Below, in pieces: positions 27,824 through 35,282 of a DNA stretch of 64,000 nt. How positions within the stretch are numbered: the stretch's first letter is position 1; every line of letters starts with the position of its first letter. This stretch comes from Pedobacter schmidteae. Its GTDB lineage: Bacteria > Bacteroidota > Bacteroidia > Sphingobacteriales > Sphingobacteriaceae. The notes beneath the pieces were generated by a model that made no database searches, was not told the origin of the DNA, and saw nothing but the letters and a program-made list of their open reading frames with translations. Where the stretch lies: NCBI RefSeq assembly GCF_900564155.1, contig NZ_LS999839.1, forward strand, positions 2,539,097 to 2,603,096, given 5' to 3'. A program made the position numbers and the translations under genes.

Positions 27824-29143
27824 ATGCTGATGAAAAAATATATTCATACCTGCCTACACATAGCGCTTGTTTTGATGGCGGTTATTGCAGGTTGCAAAAA
27901 AGATGAGGAAGGATTTAAACATGATGCTTCCTCGCCTATTACAATTGGTCAAATTCTACCGGAAAAAGGTAGCGGAGGTACAGAAATTCTGATCAACGGC
28001 AGTAATTTTACCACAGATACCGCTCAGATAAAGGTAACCATGAATGGAAAACCTCTAAAAGTAATTGGAGTGAACGGTAAACAAGTGATGGTAGTGGTAC
28101 CAAAAAAGGCAGGCTCCGGGAAAATTACGATAAGCATAGGAGATAAAAGTGCCACAAGTAATACAACCTTTACTTATGAGTTTATGCGGACGGTAACTAC
28201 GCTTGCAGGTTCGGGCGTTGCCGGGTTTGCGAATGGACAGGGAACAGATGCCAGCTTTAGTTTTACCAGCGAGTCATGGTATCGCTGTAGCGGAATTGCG
28301 GTGGACGACAATCTGAATGTGTATGTTACAGATGTAGGTAACCGTTGTATCCGAAAGATTGATAAAAATGGGAATGTAACTACTTTTGCCGGAAGTCCGG
28401 GCAATGCGGGCTATCAGGATGGTAAAGGGACAGCTGCCAGATTTAGCCTTTTGTATGGCCTTACTATCGACCCACAGGGTAACCTGTATACGGCAGATCC
28501 AGGCAATTGGGACATTCGGAAAATTGCACCTGATGGAACGGCTACAACCTTGACTTTTGGAAATCAGGAACCATGGTGCATTGCTTTTGATAAAAAAACA
28601 GGTAATGTTTTTTATGCCGGCACCAACCCGGGGGCCAATGTTTATCAGGTAACGCCGGCAGGCGTAACTACTCAGGTAGTTTCCGGTATCAATCAGCCTT
28701 CGGCACTGGCTTTTGATAATGCAGGCAATTTATTTGTAACGGTACATGGCGATCAGGTAATTAAGAAGTATGCAGCCGGGAGCTGGATCGGTAGTGCTGT
28801 TGCAGGTACCTTAGGGTCAGCAGGTTATGTTGACGGTTCGGGTAGCAGCGCAAAGTTTGCCTCGCCCTGGGGAATGGCTATTGATGTAAATAACAATTTG
28901 TACATAGCCGGCAATGGCTCCGGAGGGGGAAGTACTGCTAATCCCGATCAAAGTATCCGTTATATAGATGGTTTAACCTTTGAGGTCAGCACTTTTGCCG
29001 GATCGGGTAATGCCGGAAATATAAATGGTATTGGAAAAGCAGCAGCTTTTAGTGCACCTGCCGGTGTTGCAGTTGATAAGAACGGAACCGTTTATGTTTT
29101 GGATAGGAACAACAACTGCATCCGTAAAATAGTTTCCGAATAA
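27824..29143 (+). CDS. IPT/TIG-domain lipoprotein with NHL-repeat propeller
   Basis: The 439-residue protein starts with a lipoprotein signal (AVIAGC), then has an IPT/TIG immunoglobulin-like domain (residues about 35-110; ITIGQILPEKGSGGTEILIN), then NHL-type propeller blades (FAGSPGNAGYQDGKGTAARF, YVTDVGNRCIRKIDKNG, YVLDRNNNCIRKIVSE). The position after susD is where surface glycan-binding proteins of the SusE type are encoded, so surface ligand binding is the likely role; the ligand is unknown. ATG at 27830 is an alternative start. No catalytic motif is visible. Confidence 0.85.
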   Translation: MLMKKYIHTCLHIALVLMAVIAGCKKDEEGFKHDASSPITIGQILPEKGSGGTEILINGSNFTTDTAQIKVTMNGKPLKVIGVNGKQVMVVVPKKAGSGKITISIGDKSATSNTTFTYEFMRTVTTLAGSGVAGFANGQGTDASFSFTSESWYRCSGIAVDDNLNVYVTDVGNRCIRKIDKNGNVTTFAGSPGNAGYQDGKGTAARFSLLYGLTIDPQGNLYTADPGNWDIRKIAPDGTATTLTFGNQEPWCIAFDKKTGNVFYAGTNPGANVYQVTPAGVTTQVVSGINQPSALAFDNAGNLFVTVHGDQVIKKYAAGSWIGSAVAGTLGSAGYVDGSGSSAKFASPWGMAIDVNNNLYIAGNGSGGGSTANPDQSIRYIDGLTFEVSTFAGSGNAGNINGIGKAAAFSAPAGVAVDKNGTVYVLDRNNNCIRKIVSE

Positions 29144-29164
29144 AAAACAACACACACAAATGCT

Positions 29165-29201
29165 GCGGCGGGTTAAAGATGCTATGTCTTTAACCTGCTG
29201 C
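29165..29201 (+). terminator. Strong hairpin just upstream of the beta-helix gene
   Basis: A 15-bp stem with two wobble pairs, GCGGCGGGTTAAAGA (29165-29179) / TCTTTAACCTGCTGC (29187-29201), has a 7-base loop. It is followed by TTAATATTT and ends only 14 bases before the next ATG. It may partly terminate transcription after the NHL gene or affect translation of the following gene. Confidence 0.5.
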
Positions 29202-29215
29202 TTAATATTTAAGAA

Positions 29216-30787
29216 ATGAATAGATCAAAACTAAACTGCTTTAAGCACGTTTTTCTTTTGGGAACTGTCTTTTTGTCCTTTTGTGTTTTGCCTGCCTGTA
29301 GTAAAAAGAATGCTTTGGCCGGAACGGAAAACCCGGACGGACAGTCAGTAGCAAAAGATATTTATGTGGCCATGAATGGCAGTGATTTTAATAATGGAAC
29401 GCTGGAAAAACCTGTTAACACTATCCAGAAGGGACTGGAGTTGGTTGCCCCGGGTTACACCGTTTTTGTCAGGGCAGGCATCTATAAGGAAAAGGTGGTA
29501 TTCCCTAAATCGGGCCGAAAAGATAAAGCGATTACCTTAAAGCCCTATCCGGGAGAAAAAGCGGTAATCAGTGGTGATGGACTTTCCGTGAATGGCAATG
29601 AGGCATTGGTTACGCTAAATAATGTGAGCTATATTGTGGTGGAGGGGCTTGATATTTGCAATTTTAAAACTACCGCCGCATGGGCAAATGTAGATGGCAT
29701 AGTGGTGAAGGGAGGTTCAAATAACATCATTTTAAGGAAAAATAAGGTTTTCAATATTGAAAACAATGCAGCTGCGGAGCTGGGCAGAAGCGGACATGCC
29801 ATACAAGTTATTGGAAATACAGATGTAGCCATAACTAAAATTCTGGTAGAAGAAAATGAGATTTTTGACTGCAATACCGGCTATAGCGAAAATTTGACCA
29901 TAAATGGTTATGTAGATGGTTTTGAGGTAAGGAAGAATAAAGTTTATAATGGCGAAAACATAGGAATAGTAGCCGCCGGGGGCTACGCCGCAAATACCAA
30001 TCCCGCTTATAATTATGTGCGTAATGGTATTATTGCCGATAATGAAGTGTTTAATATTGATGGGAAAACCGGGCCTATACCTGCTTTTAAAGATCATAAC
30101 GGTGCCATAGGTATTTATGTGGATGGGGCCAGGAATATCATTGTAGAAAGAAATCTGGTAAGAGACAGCGGACGGGGAATTGGTATAGTTAGTGAAACCA
30201 ATAATTTCCCTACCCAGGAATGTACCGTCAGAAATAACCTGGTTTACAATTGCTCGCTGGCTGGGATTTACCTGGGTGGCTATATTGGTTATACCGGTGG
30301 AGGAACCAATAACTGTTATGTGGTTAACAATACCATTTACCAGAATAATAGGGATTTTGGTTATTCTAACGAGGTTGAGGGAGAAATCAGGCTGACAGAA
30401 AACTGCAACAATAACGTGATCAATAACAACATGATATATCCGAGATCAGACAGAGGTGTATTTATTAACAAACAGGTAGCCGGAGGAACAAATAATGTAA
30501 TTTCCAATAATTTATATTATTCTGAAGGATTGAAAATCTGGCGTTGGGACAATATCGCGTACACTGATTTTAACCTGTGGAAAGCTGCCTGTGGGGGTGA
30601 TGCCGGATCTTCATCAGGAACAGATCCACAATTTGTAAATGCGGGTGCTTACGACTTTCGTTTGAAAGCTACATCTCCGGCAAAAAACACCGGAACAGTT
30701 ATTTCAGCAACAGTTAATGGCGTGACAGACAAGGATGGACAGGTCCGGGTGGTGAATAATCTGATAAGCAAGGGGGCGTATCAATAG
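29216..30787 (+). CDS. Right-handed parallel beta-helix lipoprotein (possible polysaccharide lyase-like)
   Basis: The 523-residue protein has a lipoprotein signal (LPAC), a DUF1565-like start (IYVAMNGSDFNNGTLEKPVN, TIQKGLELVAPGYTVFVRAG) and repeated beta-helix rungs (NIILRKNKVFNIENN, IIVERNLVRDSGRGIGI, NCYVVNNTIYQNN). The C-terminal DFRLKATSPAKNTGT segment is common in secreted beta-helix proteins of this phylum. The fold is that of pectate, alginate and chondroitin lyases, but catalytic residues cannot be fixed from sequence alone. As the last gene of the susCD locus it is the only candidate enzyme there, suggesting an acidic polysaccharide target; that is inference. Confidence 0.82.
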   Translation: MNRSKLNCFKHVFLLGTVFLSFCVLPACSKKNALAGTENPDGQSVAKDIYVAMNGSDFNNGTLEKPVNTIQKGLELVAPGYTVFVRAGIYKEKVVFPKSGRKDKAITLKPYPGEKAVISGDGLSVNGNEALVTLNNVSYIVVEGLDICNFKTTAAWANVDGIVVKGGSNNIILRKNKVFNIENNAAAELGRSGHAIQVIGNTDVAITKILVEENEIFDCNTGYSENLTINGYVDGFEVRKNKVYNGENIGIVAAGGYAANTNPAYNYVRNGIIADNEVFNIDGKTGPIPAFKDHNGAIGIYVDGARNIIVERNLVRDSGRGIGIVSETNNFPTQECTVRNNLVYNCSLAGIYLGGYIGYTGGGTNNCYVVNNTIYQNNRDFGYSNEVEGEIRLTENCNNNVINNNMIYPRSDRGVFINKQVAGGTNNVISNNLYYSEGLKIWRWDNIAYTDFNLWKAACGGDAGSSSGTDPQFVNAGAYDFRLKATSPAKNTGTVISATVNGVTDKDGQVRVVNNLISKGAYQ

Positions 30788-30866
30788 CTGTGCACAATTG
30801 ATTGGTTATTCCCTGTGGTGATGAGGGCTATTTTGTAAAAAAATAAATATAGTAAATTAATAATTA

Positions 30867-30874
30867 TATATTTG
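30867..30874 (+). promoter_or_regulatory. Bacteroidetes-type -7 element, probable adk promoter
   Basis: TATATTTG matches the TAnnTTTG consensus exactly and lies about 90 bases before the adk ATG in a very AT-rich stretch. No TTG element is seen at the usual 17-23 base spacing upstream, so the match is partial. Confidence 0.45.
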
Positions 30875-30966
30875 CAACCTCAAAACTAACCACCTTATTT
30901 TTCATATTCAGGGATTTAATGAATTGAAAATGGATGTGTTATAATTTAACTTTAAAGACAACCCAA

Positions 30967-31536
30967 ATGCTGAATTTTGTTCTCTTTGGCCCACCGGGTG
31001 CAGGCAAAGGCACCCAATCTGAAAAATTGATTGAAAAATATCAATTGATCCACATCTCAACAGGCGATCTTTTCAGAGCACATATCAAAAACCAGAGTCC
31101 ACTTGGACAAAAGGTAAGTGCACTGATTGCTGAAGGCCAACTGGTTCCTGATGAAATTACCATCGCTATGCTGGAAGAAGAAGTGGATAAAAACCCACAG
31201 GCCAAAGGATTTATATTTGATGGTTTCCCGCGTACTGTACCTCAGGCACAGGCACTGGATGAGTTTTTGATCAGTAAAGGCAGCACCATTGCAGGTGTGA
31301 TTGCTTTAGATGTAGATCAGGAAGAACTGACCAAACGGATTGCACAACGTCAATTGGAAACAGGTCGTGTTGACGATCAGGCAGATAAACTGCAGAAACG
31401 CATTGAGGAATACTTTAATAAAACCATTCATGTTTTGCCTTATTATGAAGCGCAAGGCAAACTGAGCAAAGTAAATGGCATCGGCAAAATCGATGATATC
31501 TTTGCCAACTTATCTGCAGTAGTAGATCAATATTAA
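30967..31536 (+). CDS. adk: Adenylate kinase
   Basis: The enzyme interconverts ATP plus AMP and two ADP in the cytoplasm. It has the P-loop GPPGAGKGT (residues 8-16), the AMP-binding segment [28 protein letters not shown] and a short LID ([11 protein letters not shown]) without zinc cysteines. From ATG 30967 (MLNFVLFG) it has 189 residues, the normal size of the short-LID form. An in-frame ATG at 30934 would add 11 residues without family support. A hairpin follows, then obgE in the same direction. Confidence 0.97.
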   Translation: MLNFVLFGPPGAGKGTQSEKLIEKYQLIHISTGDLFRAHIKNQSPLGQKVSALIAEGQLVPDEITIAMLEEEVDKNPQAKGFIFDGFPRTVPQAQALDEFLISKGSTIAGVIALDVDQEELTKRIAQRQLETGRVDDQADKLQKRIEEYFNKTIHVLPYYEAQGKLSKVNGIGKIDDIFANLSAVVDQY

Positions 31537-31549
31537 TACAAGAAATACC

Positions 31550-31589
31550 AACGATAGCGGGACAGAACTTTAGGCTGCCCGCTATTGTT
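31550..31589 (+). terminator. Hairpin between adk and obgE
   Basis: A 12-bp stem with one wobble pair, AACGATAGCGGG (31550-31561) / CCCGCTATTGTT (31578-31589), extended inward by CAG/CTG. The sequence after it is AT-rich (ATTTATAAAA) but lacks a clean T-run, so termination may be partial and obgE may be read through. Confidence 0.55.
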
Positions 31590-31613
31590 ATTTATAAAAA
31601 AACAGAGAAGATT

Positions 31614-32624
31614 ATGTCGCAGGGTTCCAATTTTGTAGATTATGTTAAAATATGCTGCCGTTCTGGTAAAGGAGGGGCAGGTTCTGCACATTTGCACCGC
31701 GATATAAGAACTTCTACAGGTGGCCCGGATGGTGGTGATGGTGGTCGCGGTGGCCATATCATCCTGAGGGGAAATTCCCAGTTCTGGACCTTACTCCATT
31801 TAAAATACCGTAAACATATCATTGCCCCTGATGGTTTGCCAGGTTCCAGCGGAACCTCTACCGGTAAATCAGGTAAAGATGAAATTTTAGATGTACCCCT
31901 GGGTACCATTGCCAAAGATGCCGAAACCGGGCACGTCATTTTTGAAATCACTGAAGATGGGGAAACCAAAATTCTTACACCGGGTGGTCGTGGTGGATTG
32001 GGCAACTGGCATTTCAAAACACCAACCTTGCAAACCCCACGTTTTGCCCAACCGGGCGAAGCCGGAAAGGAAGAGTGGATTGTGCTTGAGCTTAAAGTAT
32101 TGGCAGATGTAGGTTTGGTGGGCTTCCCAAATGCCGGTAAGTCGACTTTGCTATCGGTACTTTCAGCCGCCAAACCAGAAATCGCAGATTACCCTTTTAC
32201 AACTTTAGTGCCTAATCTGGGCATTGTTTCTTATCGCGATAGCAAGTCTTTTGTAATGGCCGACATTCCGGGTATTATTGAAGGTGCTTCTAAAGGAAAA
32301 GGTTTAGGATTTAGGTTTTTACGTCATATTGAGCGTAATTCTGTGCTCTTGTTTATGGTACCCGCCGATACACACAGGAGTATAACCGAGGAATACGAGA
32401 TCCTGAAATCGGAGCTCAAAGACTACAATTCGGAACTGATGCAAAAACCGCATCTGCTGGCCATTACCAAATCGGATATGCTGGATGAAGAACTGATGGC
32501 CGAGATGAAAAAGGAATTGCCTAAAAACATCCCAGCCATATTCATTTCGTCGGTAGCTCAAAAAGGATTGGTGCAGTTAAAAGATATGCTTTGGGAAGCG
32601 ATCAATGTCAAAGTTGCGGAATAA
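31614..32624 (+). CDS. obgE: Obg/CgtA GTPase
   Basis: The 336-residue GTPase has the glycine-rich Obg fold (residues 1-158, with [13 protein letters not shown] and GGRGGLGNW) and a GTP-binding domain with GFPNAGKST (170-178), the switch II motif [16 protein letters not shown] and the specificity motif TKSD. There is no long C-terminal extension. The family acts in assembly of the large ribosomal subunit and in stringent-response signalling. Its stop codon is directly next to the stop of the convergent START-like gene. Confidence 0.97.
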   Translation: MSQGSNFVDYVKICCRSGKGGAGSAHLHRDIRTSTGGPDGGDGGRGGHIILRGNSQFWTLLHLKYRKHIIAPDGLPGSSGTSTGKSGKDEILDVPLGTIAKDAETGHVIFEITEDGETKILTPGGRGGLGNWHFKTPTLQTPRFAQPGEAGKEEWIVLELKVLADVGLVGFPNAGKSTLLSVLSAAKPEIADYPFTTLVPNLGIVSYRDSKSFVMADIPGIIEGASKGKGLGFRFLRHIERNSVLLFMVPADTHRSITEEYEILKSELKDYNSELMQKPHLLAITKSDMLDEELMAEMKKELPKNIPAIFISSVAQKGLVQLKDMLWEAINVKVAE

Positions 32625-33053
32625 TTAAGCTTCTACAAACGCTTTAAGGTTTGTCCCGATAATCTGTTTCCATCCTGCGGCAAAGCTTTCTTTGGCAAAA
32701 TTAGGATCGTCTTTGTGAGGAAAGGTATCCAGACCGGTATGCGTTAGCTTTAGGCGGGTATTGGCTCCTACGTCAAACAATTCAAACGATACCCAGGATT
32801 GCCCCGGATAGTTGTCGTAACTCCAGGAGTAAGTGAGTTTTTTGCCTTCCTCAGCCTCCGTAACTTTACAAATGTGCAGGTATTTCTTCTTATCGTCTCC
32901 TGCCATAAATTGAAACTTAAACCCTACCTCAGGTTTAAAAGTTTCAATGTCAAAATACCATTGTTTCATTTTTTTGGAATCCGTAATGGCTTCCCATACT
33001 TTAGTTAGCGGAGCGTTGAATGTTCTTTCAATTAGAAATGGATCTGTTTTCAT
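32625..33053 (-). CDS. START-like/AHSA1-type SRPBCC domain protein
   Basis: The protein of about 142 residues shows the Aha1-C/SRPBCC pattern: an N-terminal strand IERTFNAPLTKVWEAITDS, then MKQWYFD, a middle YSWSYDNYPGQSWVSFEL, and a C-terminal helix FAAGWKQIIGTNLKAFVEA. Such proteins have a hydrophobic ligand pocket; the ligand here is unknown. ATG 33053 is preferred because the family starts within a few residues of the first strand; ATG 33077 adds eight residues. The gene is monocistronic and convergent with obgE. Confidence 0.83.
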   Translation of the reverse strand: MKTDPFLIERTFNAPLTKVWEAITDSKKMKQWYFDIETFKPEVGFKFQFMAGDDKKKYLHICKVTEAEEGKKLTYSWSYDNYPGQSWVSFELFDVGANTRLKLTHTGLDTFPHKDDPNFAKESFAAGWKQIIGTNLKAFVEA

Positions 33054-33270
33054 GGGCTGAATGGTTTTTAACAGCAAATGGTTTACCTATGTTAAACCCC
33101 CAAATACCCATAAAGGTTTTTTATTTTTTTACTGGAGATATGTCTTTTACGAATAGCTATAGATGATCGAATTAGAAAACAATCGGGATGACGAATAGTT
33201 ATAATAACAGTGGTGTATCATTATTTGATATAACCCTGTTATGGAATTTAAGGCAGATGGTATTTGATTT

Positions 33271-33912
33271 TTAAAAAGTAATCTTGCCTGTGTAAACGCT
33301 GTTGGATATCGCCTTTCGGTCGTCGGTAATAAAAGAAATATAGGTTTCTGCTTCCAGTCCTTTAAACGAATTATCAATTTTCAATATTTCCTGGAGCTGC
33401 TCCCTTTCCGTACCACTAATAAGTTCCTTCACTATCATTTTTTCGGGGAAATACGCCATCAGCATCGTCTTATCGTCGCGGTTTCCTTCGCGGTCCGAAA
33501 CGTCATAACTCCAGCTGAATTTTAGGCCGTCGTCAGTACTTTGCACAGTTGCATCTTTGGCAACCGAAAGCTCGCCCTCGGTAAGCCTGATTAGCGGGTA
33601 ATTGATGGTTTGACCAGGATATTCGCCTGTGATACCATGTTTTAAATTGTACGACTTTGCTGCGTTGTTGCAGTTAATTTGTCGTTTTTTTGCAGTTAGT
33701 GCAAAACCGATCCCGATATATGTGGTAATCCGGCTAAAAAAATGAGTCAGTACAGTGAGCCGCTCCTGGTAAGCCAGTTGTTTTGGTGACCGTGGAATGT
33801 TTGATTTACGACGGGCAGCACGCATCGCTTGTTTCCCATTGATGATGTAGCCATATAACGGGCCTATTTTTCCGCTGTACAATCCTAATGGACCATCTTT
33901 TGAAATTGCCAT
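33271..33912 (-). CDS. DUF6266 family protein
   Basis: The 213-residue protein fits the DUF6266 pattern common in Sphingobacteriaceae and related groups: a start rich in glycine (GPLGLYSGKIGPLYGYIING), then RSPKQLAYQERLTVLTHFF, and a beta-rich second half containing LKFSWSYDVSDREGNRDDKT. There is no signal peptide, although the proteins are often highly basic at the N-terminus, as here (KQAMRAARRKS). Function unknown. The gene stands alone, facing away from the Rpn gene across a 373-base AT-rich gap. Confidence 0.75.
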   Translation of the reverse strand: MAISKDGPLGLYSGKIGPLYGYIINGKQAMRAARRKSNIPRSPKQLAYQERLTVLTHFFSRITTYIGIGFALTAKKRQINCNNAAKSYNLKHGITGEYPGQTINYPLIRLTEGELSVAKDATVQSTDDGLKFSWSYDVSDREGNRDDKTMLMAYFPEKMIVKELISGTEREQLQEILKIDNSFKGLEAETYISFITDDRKAISNSVYTGKITF

Positions 33913-34038
33913 AACTCAGGTTTTAATGTTTGATATTCAGTTGGTTAAATATAGTTATTATTCCTGATAACGGTTAATATATTTAAAAGAGATATAGTGG
34001 TTTTTATATAGTTATAAAACAGTGATTTTACAGTTTTT

Positions 34039-34082
34039 ACTGGATAAGCACTGGACAAAGACTGGAGAAGAACTGGAAAACA
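34039..34082 (+). repeat. Four 11-bp direct repeats (ACTGGA core) in the gap between the DUF6266 and Rpn genes
   Basis: ACTGGA recurs at 34039, 34050, 34061 and 34072, exactly every 11 bases, followed each time by a purine-rich half (TAAGC, CAAAG, GAAGA, AAACA). The period is about one helical turn, so a protein could meet all four on one face. The rest of the 33913-34285 gap is very AT-rich, with long A/T runs at 34150-34260, and shows no open reading frame or clear promoter. It separates two divergent genes, so regulatory sites are expected there. Confidence 0.6.
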
Positions 34083-34285
34083 ACTATTAAACTGGGAAGT
34101 TGAGGAATATCGGATGATTTGGGATGCATTAAATGTTGCTTACGCCCAAAGTTTTGAATTATTAATCAATATTTTATTTTACAGTACAATATTTAATAAT
34201 TTAGATATTTATAATAAATAATTAGTTAATTAAATTTTTTATTTTGATTGTTTATTGTTAGGTTTGTATTGATCATTTGTGAAAA

Positions 34286-35278
34286 ATGCAAGAAAAATCA
34301 AAAGCAAAATATAAAGCTGTATCGGAAGAATTGGCAGAGAAATGTTTCAATGAGCCATTGGAGGTGTATGTTGGTACGAATAAGGATTTGACAACAACTT
34401 ATATTAATCCCTTTACCGATTATTCTTTTAAAAGATTGTTTGCATCAGAACAAAGCAAACCATTAATGATTTGTTTATTGAATCACTTGTTTGCAGATAG
34501 AAAGCACATTACCAGTATCGAGTATTCAAAAAATGAATATCCTGGGGACGTTAAAGATGAAGGGGCACTTATGTTTGATGTACTCTGTACGGATGTTGAT
34601 GGTAGTCAATTTATTGTAGAAGTTCAGACCACCTATCAGAAACATTTTAAAGAACGGGCTGTGTTCTATACCTCAAGGTTAATCAGTTCGCAGGCCCCTG
34701 TTGGAAATAGGAAGGGCTGGGCATACAAGTTAAAAGAGGTTTACCTGGTTGCCTTCCTTCACAAGTTCATCTTACCGGGCAGCTCTAGTTATCAATATCT
34801 TCACCGCGTTGGTTTAACCGACCTGTGTACCGGTAATATATTTTATGATAAACTGGAATTCATGTTTATCGAGATGATGTCTTTTAATAAGCAGCCAGAG
34901 GAATTGGAAACAGAACTGGACAAGTGGCTGTATGCCTTAAAACATATGACCGAATTTAAACATCAGCCACACTACTTAAAAGGAGCCGAATTTGATGATT
35001 TATTTAACCTGGCAAAATATGCCAATCTAAACAAGGAGGAAAAAATTATGTACAGTACAAGATGGAAAAATCAATGGGACCTAAATGGTGCAACAGAAAC
35101 CGCCAGAGAGATGGGATGGGAGCAAGGGCTTGAAAAGGGGCTTGAAGAAGGACGTGCTCAGGCTTTGGCTGAGAAAAAAGAAATGGCGCTGAAAATGTTG
35201 GACAATAACGAGCCTATGGATAAGATTGTAAGATATACAAAGCTTTCCAAGGAAGAAGTCGAGGTACTTAAACCATGA
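34286..35278 (+). CDS. Rpn-family recombination-promoting nuclease / PD-(D/E)XK transposase-like protein
   Basis: The 330-residue protein has the PDDEXK_2/Rpn signature: INPFTDYSFKRLFASEQ (from residue 41), a nuclease core with D98 (LMFDVLC) and E112-V-Q114 (FIVEVQTT), and YTSRLISSQAP. The C-terminus has a helical EKGLEEGRAQALAEKKE region and a small helix-turn-helix-like end, both usual for this family. Relatives promote RecA-independent recombination, and the family spreads widely with signs of transfer. No inverted repeats flanking the gene were seen, so it is not a demonstrable insertion sequence. It converges with the exporter gene, with only four bases between the stops. Confidence 0.87.
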   Translation: MQEKSKAKYKAVSEELAEKCFNEPLEVYVGTNKDLTTTYINPFTDYSFKRLFASEQSKPLMICLLNHLFADRKHITSIEYSKNEYPGDVKDEGALMFDVLCTDVDGSQFIVEVQTTYQKHFKERAVFYTSRLISSQAPVGNRKGWAYKLKEVYLVAFLHKFILPGSSSYQYLHRVGLTDLCTGNIFYDKLEFMFIEMMSFNKQPEELETELDKWLYALKHMTEFKHQPHYLKGAEFDDLFNLAKYANLNKEEKIMYSTRWKNQWDLNGATETAREMGWEQGLEKGLEEGRAQALAEKKEMALKMLDNNEPMDKIVRYTKLSKEEVEVLKP

Positions 35279-35282
35279 GAGG

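Noticed and set aside
31640..32173. 177-codon minus-strand frame opposite obgE
   Set aside because: Proline-rich translation caused by the glycine-rich Obg domain on the other strand; no family features.
34039..34082. The 11-bp repeats as a CRISPR array
   Set aside because: Units are only 11 bases, have no spacers of CRISPR length, and no cas genes are present.
34286..35278. Rpn gene as part of a complete insertion sequence
   Set aside because: No terminal inverted repeats or target duplications were found around it, so only the nuclease-family call is kept.
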